Shown piece by piece: positions 11,008-22,499 of a stretch of 60,000 nt of DNA; the first letter of the stretch is position 1, and each line of letters begins with the position of its first letter. This stretch comes from Phoronis australis (Eukaryota > Phoronida > Phoronidae). The notes under the pieces are model-generated. The model saw only the letters and a list, made by a program, of their open reading frames with translations. It was not told the origin of the DNA and did no database searches. The stretch is taken from contig NMRA01000034.1 in the NCBI GenBank assembly GCA_002633005.1, positions 707,766 to 767,765 of the forward strand, in the 5' to 3' direction. The position numbers were made by a program, and so were the translations under genes.

Positions 11008-11878
11008 AAAAAACAACAACAGTAAACCGTTAGCTATGGCAAACATTTGTTCTTTTGCCCGGCATCTCCCTAGTTACTGTTAGATCTAATATTTTCGTTT
11101 AGTGAGCTCTGTAGTTTCCATTTCTGTAACAACCGAGCTTGCTGCTCACTAGAAAAGACCTAGCTAGATATTTATTATAACACGACAGACTGCGCAACCG
11201 TCGTGCTAAAAAATTCATGAAGTCGACGAATAACAGAAAAAAATGAGCACGTAACAACAAACGCTTATTTTCGTGCAAATGATACTTTTAAACAATTCAC
11301 TTTTTTCCAGTAGAATTTACTTTTGGAACCGTGACCAATGTTATACATTCCTACCACGTTCAGACAGTGTTAACTAGACTATGAAAAATATTGATTTAGA
11401 CTACGCAGGCAAGTGAGTAAAATTTGGAACAAAATTACTGATAATAAGCATTTATGTTCATTCCATGTTTAGTATCTTCACTGAGCTATCAAACAACAAC
11501 GAAAAATTTGACTGGGTTACGCCAAAACGGAGAAAGAACTTGAGACGATCACTTTTTTCGCGACACAAGACGGAGACTAGACCATTATGGAGTAGGTCTA
11601 CTTCTTTCGAAGACAATGATTTTGGAAGGTCGACTATGAGTAGTTTTGTCAGAAGTGATTCTTGCCAGCCACTGGCTGGACCAATCCTTGTCGGACGTGG
11701 CAAGCGGTCGGTTAATACCCATAAGTTCTTCCGACTCAAATTCCAGCTAATTTACTTATTATGTCAATAGTTAACCAGGCAAACACACACACATATATAT
11801 ACCTATAACTTAAGTTTGAGGTTGGCTTACCTATTTCTCACCAATCGACACAGACTGGCGTTTGCCTCCTTTTACTAC
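11008..11878. other. Stretch without a supported gene
   Basis: Contains open frames on both strands at 11458-11770 with no family resemblance or splice context. AC-repeat-like sequence lies around 11781-11802. Nothing else is supported. Confidence 0.5.
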
Positions 11879-11918
11879 CTGTTGCCCCCGGTCACCCTAG
11901 GGTGACCGGGGGCGACAG
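11879..11918. repeat. 40 bp palindrome
   Basis: The inner 30 bp (11884-11913) is a perfect palindrome centred on CCT|AGG, with arms GCCCCCGGTCACCCT and its complement. The outer five bases pair with one mismatch. It is strongly GC-rich against AT-rich flanks. Confidence 0.9.
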
Positions 11919-12002
11919 TCAATGTAACGGTTATAGTAGATAGGGCTACGTGCTGTGGAGATCAATCTTGGCAGAAAAGGCATTCGTAGACGGGAAAGTG
12001 GT

Positions 12003-12120
12003 CTAAAAGAGAAGGCGAGGGGTTTTAGTATCGTTTTGGTTAAATTAGGATTTTCTGCTTATCCTAGATATATTTTCATTATGCTTGCGTAGGCTTCGGA
12101 AGTGACATTAGCTGCCCGAA
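12003..12120 (+). repeat. Diverged half-copy of the TTAA palindromic element
   Basis: Aligns by eye with one arm of 41128-41299: AAGAGAAGGCGAGG against AAAGGCGAAGGCAACC, TTATCCTAGATATATTTTC against TTATCCTAGACATATTTTC, and CTTCGGAAGTGAC against CTCCGGAAGTGAC, with an internal deletion. The opposite arm is not present nearby. Confidence 0.55.
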
Positions 12121-14870
12121 TCATTCCCCGTCACGAGCATTCCCCGATGATGCTGAATTTCAGCAAAAGTGGTTGGACTTCTTCGTCTCAACCTAGGCTG
12201 AGAAAGAGAATAACCTGTGTACTTGGATTGCAAGGAAACAGAAATGTATAGGGCCTTGTTTTTGATAAAAGCTAAACATTTGCTTCAAAAAGTCCCAAAT
12301 TCGCATAATAACGAATAAAGAATAACTTCCACTCTTAACAACCTCAGGCTCAAAAATGCACAGTGCCCTCGAACTGGGTGATGTTTTGTTTCTGAATGAG
12401 AAAATTGAAAAACGGATAAAATTGTTCCAACTTTTGATTTCGTTAAGCAATCACACATTCTCATGGAAAACTTCTCGGGGATATTGGCAAGGTAGATGAC
12501 TGACTCTGGCTTACAAGAACAAAGAGCACAATTTTTAGAGTATAGGCCTAGAAAATTCGTATTCAGCCATTTCCGACAGCGTTTTCCTTCAAAAGCGACT
12601 AATTTGAATGGGAAAAGTTAACAACGATCAGTTATTTTTACAGTCTTTTGAACGTAGCTTGGCGTCACTTCGGAGTCACTGAGGCCTAACGGCTCACAGT
12701 GTTCGCAGTAACTGCACGGTGTAATGGCCCTCAAGGTACATAGGCCCTACCTTCCGAGTATTTTACCCAATGCACCCTGTATTTCCTCTTTACGCCGACG
12801 GGTCGATACTCCGACAATAAAATTCAGAGTAACAGCCCTTCGGAAAAACAACAAAGATATTGTAGTAGTCCTCTTGTATGTAAACAACTCGCTCCAGAGT
12901 CGGAGACATATCTTGGCGTATTATTGCCTTCTCGGTCTACTTTTTGACCCCAACGCCAAGGTCAAGGTCACAGGATATCACGTTACAATGACAATGTTCC
13001 TGCCGGTTCTTCGTTCTTGGGAATATAAACATGTTTCATGCTTTTACCTAGTTTTCAACTACTATTGGCAGCTTTGGTGTCTTAGTAAATGAACTGCACG
13101 TTTTCAGTGAAATCGAACTTCATCTAGTGCCTACCATTCTATTACAGTGCAAGTTAAAACCAAAGTTTGTTGTGCCTGTGGCCGAAACCGACCATTCGGA
13201 ATATTCCAGACCCAGTCTCTCCGAGTTTCATGTCCCAGTTCGACGGTAGTACGAGGACCACTGTATATTACTCCCAGGTAATATTTTTGACAAATTGAGA
13301 ACTGTGGTTGAACAAAGTGTAGACTACACAGTATCCAGTATGCTCTGACCTGGAGAGTCTAGATCCTGTTTCATTGGAATGTGGTTGATGGAATCTAGTT
13401 GAGCCCCCACCTATTGAGACTTAAGACGTAAGTTTTGGTGAATGTCAACTCCACCCATTTGTACTTGATCCGTGAATGCATGGTTCCCTGTTTTGGGACC
13501 GCATATTGATCCACATAACCTGACCCGAGCTGTTTGCTGGGACACTTGTAGTGTAATTAAAGCGTAATTAAACTTGTGTGCTTTCTGTCAAAAACAAGTT
13601 TTGATTTTGGCCATTTGCTGCTTTGGTGTCACTTGCCAGTACAAAATCGGCCAGTCTTGTCTTGTTCCATTTTAAGAAGTCAGCACGGGGTTGCTGTGGT
13701 GGGAAGAATGCGCATTTGATTTCTTCAAACCAAGCTTGTTCTGAAGAAATAAACAGTTCTTTTCAAGCCTACAGTAGCATTTACAGCAATGAAATGGAAA
13801 CCTGCCCTTCTGTAAATTTCATCAGTTAAAAAATGAACAGGATTTTCCCAGTGTTGAATTAATTTCGTTGTCTGAAAAAGGCACTATTCCTGGTCAAGAA
13901 AAAGATTGCTACCCTTCTGATCAGTGGCAGGTCTCTTTTTGTGTGAGTACCTTCAGGATAAAATATCGTCAATTTAAGAGACAGTTTGACAGATAAGTGA
14001 ATTAAAAAAAATCATGACGGCTAAATTGCACCAAATAAATTCTAAATGTTTTATTTGTACAAACCCTGCTGTCCTACCACCAGACATTGTTTTGACAATC
14101 TGCGGGCATTCAAAATATATGCCAGTAAAAACCCTTAAAGAGAAATAGAAAACATTAGGCTAAGTGAAATTCTACATTGATATCGGTATTAACAGAAACT
14201 TATTTCATGTATCTCTGTTTTAATGCTTGATTTCCTAGTTCAAAAGGATCCAAATGTACCATGTGGACCAGATTGAAATATGCAGTGAATTATGAAATTT
14301 GTGCTTTTAACTGAATGTGCTGAACATTTGATTTTTTGGTGTTCCTTTTTAAACCTTAAAAAGTTATGGTAAAATCTTGAAATGGGAAGGGCTAGTTTTT
14401 CAGGATGAATGACTGGCAAAAAGATGACCAACTTGAGAACGACAGTTGACACCCCAGTTAGGTCTTATGACTTGTCTCCAGGATGAAAATTTCAAGAGGT
14501 TATCCATGTTCGGGTGACCCCTGCAATGTTTGCTGTGGTCTTAGCCAGTGTTGCAAACCAAATGTGGGTCACAATGAAAGCCTGATTTAAGCAGCCATGT
14601 GACTGGGAAATTAATATCTTCTATATAAATGATTATTTGGTCCTGCTGAATCATTCTTGTTGGCCTGATGAGGTCCAGATCATGTTAGGTAAGGCCTCAA
14701 GATTCTTTCAGTCTGATGAAATTATTTATATTTAAGCAGTTTGTTGTTGAGTAGTCTTGTTGGCAGTTTCTAGATTTGGGGAACTGGGACAAAATCACCA
14801 TCTTGTTACAATACTTGGCTTAAGGTCTATACGGGTACCCCTGGTACCCCTTCACCGTGTCTTCTGTGGA
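12121..14870. other. Stretch without a supported gene, with repeat R copy 2
   Basis: No supported coding exon. A second copy of dispersed repeat R is at 13561-13640 (ATTAAACTTGTGTGCTTTCTGTC..AAGTTTTGATTTTGG). Confidence 0.55.
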
Positions 14871-14975
14871 ATAGAGAGAGACAGGGGGAGGCTGAGGGAG
14901 GGAGAGAGAGATACGGAGAGAGCGGGTAGGGGCGGGGAGGGAGGAAGTAGGGGATAAGAGGTGTAGAAGGGGTGG
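14871..14975 (+). repeat. Polypurine (G/A) low-complexity tract
   Basis: About 100 bases almost entirely of AG, GGA and GAGA on the + strand with very few pyrimidines. Such tracts can adopt triplex-type structures; here it is simply recorded. Confidence 0.85.
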
Positions 14976-15589
14976 ATGAACAAATGGGTGTATGGCTATA
15001 TGTCATTACTTAGTTATCTTATTATATAAACATTATCATGCAACGAGTAATAATCACTGGATCACTGACTACAGAATGGTCAGACCAATGCATGTTATCT
15101 TACTTGAGATAACATGTTTGTTGCCTGATATTTTAACCTAGCTAACTCATTGAAGTGAGCACTTAATTGTTTACTCTTGAAATTTGTTTTAATACTTCAG
15201 CTGCCATGGGTTTGGTATAGTTTATGTCTTGATTTAAATGTTTATATATAAAGTAAACGTAGGGTATTATTTTCTTTTTTGCTTGCTTTAGACAACTCAC
15301 ATTTCTTACAATAGATCTGATGTGGGTTTTCATTGTGTAATCCAAATCACATCACTGGAATTAAAAATGGATTGCTGTGAAGCTTTTGATGACCGTTTTG
15401 TTCAGACCTACCCTCCTAATGTTAGCTGTATGTCACTCAAAAGATAGAGCTGGGGAGACCAGGCAAGTCTGTGTTTCTAGGCACATATCTACAAAACTAT
15501 TAGATTTCAACTCTGCAAATTATTTTCTGAAAGTAGAAATCTTGACTTTTGACTTTTTGTCAATCTATCGTTAATTGGAGCAATTGATC

Positions 15590-15880
15590 ATGTCTTTTTA
15601 GTCAATTTTAGCAAAAAAAGAAATACACATTGATAGCAAAACTATGATGTCAATGAAGTGACCAAATTTTGTTTCATAAATTTTTTTAATAAGAATCAGT
15701 TCTATTTCTTGACAACCATTCATGGAAAAAACAAAACTTCAAAAACAATTTCCTACAGTGTTTTATAAAACAGTGCACTATGCATGGCATGTGAAAGTTT
15801 CATATTAACCTGGTCGGCCATTTCTGAGATATGACATTCCTAAGCCAGCCAAATTTGGACATTTTCTGGGTTCCTATGTA
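15590..15880 (+). repeat. Dispersed repeat S, copy 1
   Basis: Homologous to 44410-44770: both contain TTTAGCAAAAAAGAAA, a TATTGATA/CATTGATA block, AAACAGTGCA, then GCCATTTxTGAGATATG and a final GCCAAATTTGG. Unknown family; no terminal repeats were recognised. Confidence 0.6.
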
Positions 15881-17452
15881 GCCTTATCATTTTCAGCATA
15901 CCTTGTTCTGTGGTAGAGATGCGATTCTATGGGATAGCTGGCTTCTATTGGAAACCCTGGTTCTATTAGTATTGTAAACCCGGCTTCAATTGGAAGCTTT
16001 ACAGTAGTCGCTAGCCGTTCTTTGGGGATGGTAATTCTTCACCTATTCGTCATACAACTTGGCGACAAGTGAAATTCTGTTTTGTCAAATTTCTCCACAG
16101 AAATGAAGATTAAGAAAAATTTAAGTCTATTGATAGCATAGTTTGTACTGTGCGGATGTTAAACAACTTTTGGTAAATTTTCCATTATATGCAATTGAGT
16201 AATCAGTCATTGAAAATTGGGAAAATGACAATTTCGGCAATTGCTTTTGTGCGTAATAAACTAGGAAAATTAGTGTAGCTTGTAACTTCTTGTTCATACT
16301 TTTGTAGACGATGATTGTGTTTGAAGAGGTTGATGTCTAAAGACAGTTGCAATATCAAGTGAAGCCAAGACAAACAAGAGTAACCATGTCTGTTGAACTG
16401 GTGTCTATGACTAAGCAGGAGCCAAGCACAGGCAATGGAGGTGAGGTTGACAATAACAGTACTGTATTGGTCTGCATAGATCTCGGGGTGTTTGAATCGA
16501 GAAACTGAAACATGATGGGTTTGGGCGGTGAGCCGAGAATGGGCAAATAAAAAATTAAAAGCCCTTAATAGCATTTGTGTTGGTCACTTTGCACGCAGTA
16601 CCAGTTGTGTAGAAAAATTTTGACTGAATATGCACAGTTGTGGGAGGTAAGTGTTTTTGTTGTGGCAGACACAGAATTAGAGGCTTGTAGGAAACTACGT
16701 TTAAGGCCTTAAACGGATGTAGGCGTTAACAAATGAAAGGTTGGACAAGTAAGAGGTGACATTAAGCACAATGTGGGCATTAATCCAGGCGAGTGCGGTT
16801 ATTTTTGAAGTATCCTAGTGCACAGAACCTTACCTAAATTTTCACTCTCAAATGAGCACTCTTAGTGTTCACTCACTCACCGTGCACCCTATTTTGTGCT
16901 GTTGAAATTTTAGTTCCTTCAAATCACCTCTGTCGTTCATGAGATGGCCCAATCCAGCCTGTGTCCATTTTGTGCTTGACGTCTCTCCTCTTGAGTTTTC
17001 ATTCTGTCACTTTCAATGCCCTGTAATTACAATTGCAATGATGTCATGTTTACTGCAGTCTTGGTCTGTTGCACTGATTCCCCACATCTCCAGTGGTTGC
17101 CATGAGTAACCTTGTGATCCACCATGGTGTTGGTGGCTTTGCTTCAAAATTTCAGTGTCTGTGGTCCAGAGTCTGAAATTGATATGATGTCATTGAAGGA
17201 AAAACAACTTGCTTAAAAGTTAAAGGCTGGATAGCAACAATGAGGTCACTTTATCAGGCATCTTGTTGCTGTTGCTGAACAATGTACTTGACATTCAACA
17301 GTCACACTTATCCACAAGAGGAGGAATAACTTTGAAGTTTTATGCAACTCCACCCTGGGCTCCCGTTTCACTAACAGTGACTTAAGAATGAAGTCAGGAG
17401 TTTTTGCAGTTGCTGAATTATGTTTATTAAATTAGTTTTTAGCCACAATAAG
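15881..17452. other. Stretch without a supported gene
   Basis: The minus-strand frames at 16203-16574 look like chance openings, with no splice sites or domain signature. Nothing else noted. Confidence 0.55.
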
Positions 17453-17694
17453 ATCAAAAACCGGACGATCGCCGCAGCTATGGTGATGACCAGCTGATAA
17501 CCAGCTGATGACCAGCTACTGACCATATTCTATGTATCTCTCACTTCACTCTATGGATGTTACCTGAGCTGTATGTTGGCACTTGTTGTCCTAAATTGTT
17601 GTAAATATGATCCTGATGATGTCTAATGAAAAGACGAAACGTTGAATTGAACATGAACTTTTTTATTTGTGCGGCTATTGTCCGGTTTTTTAAT
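17453..17694 (+). mobile_element. Small element with terminal inverted repeats and hammerhead-like core
   Basis: Ends AAAAACCGGACGATCGCCGCA (left, 17456-17476) and its near reverse complement (right, 17670-17690) bound a 242 bp body. Inside is a short tandem of TGATGACCAGC-type units (17482-17522) and, at 17613-17639, CTGATGA - GTCT - loop - AGAC - GAAA. That is two conserved segments of a hammerhead ribozyme core joined by a 4 bp stem II. Retroelements of the Penelope type are known to carry hammerhead motifs; assignment here is inference. Confidence 0.6.
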
Positions 17695-17817
17695 TATGTT
17701 TTTGGCATGAATTTGTTAGCACATCACAGTTAGGAATGGTTGATATAAATTATCAGTCCATGTACTTTTGGTAGGGTAAGATAAAATTATTTTTCTAAAA
17801 TAGTTTTAGCTAAACTC

Positions 17818-18038
17818 CTGGGGCCGTTTCTCAGAGTCTATATTTGATTTTTCGCTTTTTGACATTAGGTTTTAGTCTGCTTCTGAGCAAGCTACGTATT
17901 TCTGTCTTTCGATTTTGAGTTGTAGACAGATTTTCTGACTTACAGCCTTAATTTGATTTTGTGAAAAAACAAGTTAAGTCAAACCTAGACTGACTTTTAG
18001 ACAAAAGACAATGAATTCTTCTCGAAACAACCCCTTGG
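17818..18038. mobile_element. MITE-like element with inverted ends
   Basis: The left end CTGGGGCCGTTTCTCAGAG and the reverse complement of the right end (CAAGGGGTTGTTTCGAGAAG) are similar. The interior has several T-rich GACTTxxTTTT phrases in both orientations. Ends of the form GGGGCYGTTTC are common on Harbinger-like MITEs, but no 3 bp target duplication is clear. Confidence 0.4.
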
Positions 18039-18335
18039 AAGAATCAACACACTTCTTCGTGTTCAGCAAGAAATATTTATAAGAAGGTGAGAGTGGGCCG
18101 CCGGTCCAAAGTGAGTGGCTATTTGCTGCTGATCTGTGAAATCCTATTCACAACCATAGTAACTTTAACTCATTCACTGGCAATGCCCCCTTCTCAACAG
18201 GTTTTTGTTGCTACTATGATAATACCTACCTGAATGTTAGTAATGCCTTTTGTGAGTTTAGGGACACGTCATGGTTTGTTGGTTTTGATGTTCTAACGTT
18301 GAATGACACTGTCGTCCTTGTTATGTCATATTGTC

Positions 18336-18575
18336 TTAAGGTAATGTAGGACCCTAGAAAAATATAAATATCAAATTTTGACAAATTTCAGAACAACATG
18401 TCTCAGAAGTGGCTGATCGGATTCTTCTGAGACTTTAAGTTAGGTGTTTTATGCACTGTTCTTCAAACTGCTGCTGGGAATTGTTCTGCATGAGGCCTAA
18501 CAAAATATAGAACTTTTATGAAAAAAATTAAAGTTGAATAAAGTTAAAATGAAATGATAATCATCAGCGGCATTG
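18336..18575 (+). mobile_element. TTAA-flanked small element, truncated copy
   Basis: TTAA (18336-18339) followed by GGTAATGTAGGACCCT matches the left end of 41650-41912 (TTAA + GGTTATGTAGGACCCT). Similarity continues through GGAATTGTT and AAATGATAATCAT, but the right terminal repeat with TTAA is not found. Confidence 0.55.
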
Positions 18576-20689
18576 AGATTTAATCTTGAACATTTATGTC
18601 AAACAAAATTTGGCCAATCCATGTCATTGATGTTGCTGTTTGCTGTGAATCTTTTTTGCTGAACTTTGCAATAAAGACATGGTCCCGTAACCCATAGCAG
18701 GTTGTTACCAAGTCAATCAAATTCCACAGACTTCCTAGTTTCAGAAAATGTATACTTTTATTAAGTGCGAAATCTGTTTTGTTTTGATTTGGTATTACAA
18801 AACCTTAAGAAGAGTGTAATAAGTTGGTTTGATGCCTTCTGTGGTGCATCAAATGTGCACTGCAGAGTGGGGAAACAATACTCATTTAAAAGTGAAATGG
18901 TCCTCAAATTGGTTTTTTTTGTATAAATTTGAACGATTTTGTTTCGTTTGATTTGCTGCTTGGTCTGTTATGGCAAATGAATGTTCTGTAAAAAAATGAC
19001 ATGTATTCTCATTTGTTCATGATAAAATGATAGATCTCACCAAATTAGTGCTTTACTGTTTTCAAATTTTGTGTCATAGTTGCCATCAGACAATACTTTG
19101 AAAAAGTAGCAATGTTAGAAGGTCATGAAAATGATCACCTTAGGCCTTTATTTTTGTCCGAATTTGCTAGATCTTTATTGTAGCTTGGGCAGAAGAAATG
19201 TGTCAGTGAAAGCATTAAAAATATTTGGCTATTAACCGTGTCAATTGTGTTCAACATACCCTATATGAATCTGTTTGTTACAACAAGATAAGTTTTATAG
19301 GTCACGTCCCCATTATTGCAGACAACCAGGAGAAACCTAAATCATTGCCTGCATTATAAAATAGAACCTTTTTCACATTTACAATGAGCACGCCCTATGT
19401 ACTAGATGATCCCCACTACAATGTTTTTGTTTTGAAAACTTGTGACTTAGTGGATGTTGACCGCAGGAATGTGTCTCAGACCAATAGTTCGAGCAAAATT
19501 CTGCATGTATGAAACAAAATACCGGGTATGTGTGCTTACTAAATGCAATGAGAGTTGGTGAAGATTTCGCCTTTCCGGGAAACAGGTTATGCTGATGAAC
19601 TGATATGGTTTAAACTTTAGTAGGGGAGCAGCTGTTTACTTTGAGCAGCTGTTTACGATGACACTTCTCTGACATTTTTGGTAAATTATGTTGAATGCTT
19701 CAAAAGATTACAAAGTCTATTATTAAAATCTCTTGGTCTATTTACACTGTCACATCATTTCGGTCTGTCTATAAATAGACCAAGAGATTTTAATGATAGT
19801 TGTAACACGCCACCACCTCAGAGCGGTGTTAGAAAGTCATTCAAAAGATTAATCATCCGATTGTGAAGTTGAAGTACTCACATATATAACTAATGTTGAA
19901 TCTATCTTGATGATAACTTGTTGGTGAATTAAAAGTTTGCATGTGCGTAGCAAGGCAAAATAACTGGGACTCTCTTGGGTCAATGTTTGGTCAATGGTAT
20001 GTCAAGAAAGGTTTGATGATTGTAAAAAGCAAACACCAGAACTCTAAATCTATTCTTGAAGCAAGTATAACTGATAACCCTGTTGTTTGATGGTTAGTAA
20101 AATCTAAAGACGCATGTGTTCACTCCTCAGTAGGCTATGGAAAGAATTGTGGATTTTTGCAAATCTACTCAAACACTTAAGAAAAATGGATGTTTTAATT
20201 TGCCAAGACCGTTGAAAATCAAAATGGCCAATCAAAGTTTGCTGTGTAGTTAAAGTTGTCTCAAATTACTCCACATTTGGTACATAAAAATGGTGTTCGT
20301 GAACAAAGGTAAATAGTAATGAAAAATAGAATAATTGCACTTTTTTAAAATACTACACTAACGTGCATATTTACCTAATGTCACATTTACATAACATTAT
20401 TTAGCATGGAAAAACTGACACGGAATGAGAGGATTAGGCATAATTGTGTGCGTGAATACATAAAACTAATTGACACCATGGTGACAACTTTAGTCTCCTG
20501 TTTGTGAGGTAGGGTAAATTGTACCTGATCATCTCGTCCTGTGTCAGCTCTACCTCTAAACACAAACCTTAAAAGGGAACTGTATTTTATTCTGAATAAA
20601 TTCTGGATAGTTTTCTATGAATTGTTGATAAATTTCACAAATAATTCAAAACCAAAAATTAAACTTATATTTTCTAACGAAGCTCAACA
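18576..20689. other. Stretch without a supported gene; one stem-loop
   Basis: Contains a 28 bp inverted repeat (19717-19744 with 19772-19799; core AAAATCTCTTGGTCTATTTA; one mismatch, 27 nt loop). No coding exon is seen. Confidence 0.6.
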
Positions 20690-21330
20690 AAAATTACCGG
20701 CTTGGAGCGCTGCTAAGTCTCGTGACGTATTTGGCGGGGGCCAAGTCACTGTCCTGTGTTAGCGTGCAATCAGTAGCGTTTTTCATATTGTCGGAATAAG
20801 AAACTTTAGTGTGAAATGTCGGGTCACAAGGGATACCTGTTTGAGCCAAGGCAACACAAAGTGATACCCAGTCATCGTCATCGTCAGACCAACATCTGCC
20901 GGTGCAACTGGTGTCAGTGACTGTGCCGAGGGCAATGTGGACTCTAGCCATCCAGTCAGCCAGCTGTCAGCCAATACTCAGCCTTGTAAACTTGAAGGGT
21001 TGGTAAGTTACCGACTGTAGCTGAATGAAGATTATCGTACCACTGTGTGTTGAGCTCCGTTAACCCCGAAATTTCAGACAGCCGTTCACTACCCGGGTAT
21101 AGTTGACTCAGTTATGCTCGTCACCTCGTCGTAAAACTTAGGCTGCATCAACATAAAAAACTAACGGACCGGCGGGGGCGCATGCGAAATCTGGTGGTCA
21201 CCCGACACTCACATTGTTCGTTGCAGCCGTTTAAGTGGAAAACAATCAAATAAACGTCATTCGGTAGCATAATTTGCTGCCTTTTTAACTAAGAAGTGTG
21301 TCGTCCGTTTCAAAAACAGCACTCTCGTGA
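20690..21330. promoter_or_regulatory. CpG-richer region, possible promoter
   Basis: CpG and GC content rise relative to the flanks. There is a GCGCATGCG sequence (21178-21186) of NRF1-site type and a strong consensus donor GGTTG|GTAAGT at 21002/21003 on the + strand. An untranslated first exon of the downstream transporter ending at 21002 is possible but unproven; no start codon in a usable phase is seen here. Confidence 0.25.
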
Positions 21331-21830
21331 CACGGCGCACGCGCCATTTCATAAAAAATTGAGACGTCTTTCGGGACATGATGACAGCTTCGCAGCACCA
21401 AGGTTGTTCTAAAATTCGGTTAGCTGGTGTAAAAATACTAAAAACTTGAAACAAAATGAAACAAGTTCCGATAATTTGTTATAACATGTACGTAACCAGG
21501 TACCGTCAGCGACGAATACTTGATAAAAGAATCAGGGGGAAAAGAAACTGGTAAAGGTCAGGTGACGTAATCGCAAAAAGCCGACTCAAGAGAACACATC
21601 ACAATTTTACTAGCAGCAACCGATGAACGATCGCTAACATTTCCAACACCAGTAAATACAGAAGTTAGCTTATTTCTAGGAACCTGGTTCCTGGGTTTAC
21701 TCAAGGATGATTTAGTTTTAATGACATTTATTTGAGTCAGATTATATTTGTACTTTTTTTACCCATTTCGGCTTAAACCTGTAGGCCTATATCTAGTATA
21801 TACTGAGCTTTGGGCCAAAGCTTGGGTAAC

Positions 21831-21914
21831 CCGGCGATGGTATGCGATGACCATCCCTTTAGAAGACGCCTTTTTCGAAGAGTTTGAGCAACCAGGTGCC
21901 ATACAAAAAGGCAT
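21831..21914 (-). CDS. THAP-domain-like first exon fragment
   Basis: The minus-strand frame starting MPFCMAPGCSNSS and continuing KKASSKGMVIAYHR matches the opening of the THAP zinc finger: initial Met-Pro, C-x(4)-C pair, Asn-Ser run, then the hydrophobic-Tyr-His-Arg strand before the usual LP motif. Similarity stops after YHR near 21831, where a weak donor (CGG|GTTACC) could begin an intron. The rest of the domain (second Cys/His pair, AVPTIF) was not found. The start could also be nine codons upstream (21941). A CCAAT sequence with CpG-rich flanks lies at 22040-22100, on the promoter side. It may be a gene exon or a relic of a P/Kolobok-type transposase. Confidence 0.4.
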
Positions 21915-22259
21915 AGCGAACCTTTTACAGCAATGTGGCAAACAATAAAAAATAAGGACTATTGATACAATGATAAATTACGATGTAAACTCTTCAAATA
22001 TGACATAAGCAATGAATGTGTAAAGCAGCTGATACCCCGCCGTTCACGTCACTGACACATCAGCCAATCAGCGATCGCTTTCAGAATTCAGTGTTTTGAC
22101 CATGAATACGAATTGGCTTCTGTTTGGCGCGCAAGTCAGGCAAATGTGAGTTTTATTTGTATGTTAGAACCGATTAACTGCAACATTATTTTGACTACAG
22201 TCCCCTTTTAAGCAAGGTGGGAAGCATCATCTCAAATGCGCTCTGAGTAACATACATAC

Positions 22260-22471
22260 GGGTGATTTATTGAAAACTGGCGACAAATTGGCGAAGGAGT
22301 CTTTTGGAGTCTCTTGCCTGCCAACAGCTGCAGCCACCAAATTGTTGTGAAGACCCTGTGCTTGCAGGCTAGTTAATAAATGGCCCACAAACTTAAGCAA
22401 AAACTTAAGAAGATTTTTAGTAGAATGACCGGCTGGTCCTCCAAACAAATTTTTGTTTATTTCGACCAAGC
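22260..22471 (-). CDS. Possible internal exon, unrecognised
   Basis: On the minus strand AATGCAG| (acceptor) opens a 212 nt frame containing EINKNLFGGPAGHSTKNLL and ending SPVFNKSP, closed by |GTATGT. The composition is protein-like but no family is recognised and no partner exon was found. It could be chance. Confidence 0.2.
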
Positions 22472-22499
22472 CTGCATTCGAGGCCAAAGGTCCAAAGTA

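Noticed and set aside
11458-11770. Overlapping open frames of ~95-100 codons on both strands
   Set aside because: No recognisable domain, no splice context and mutual overlap; probably chance or an unrecognised decayed element.
16203-16574. 123-codon minus-strand frame
   Set aside because: Low-information composition, no family features and a competing overlapping frame.
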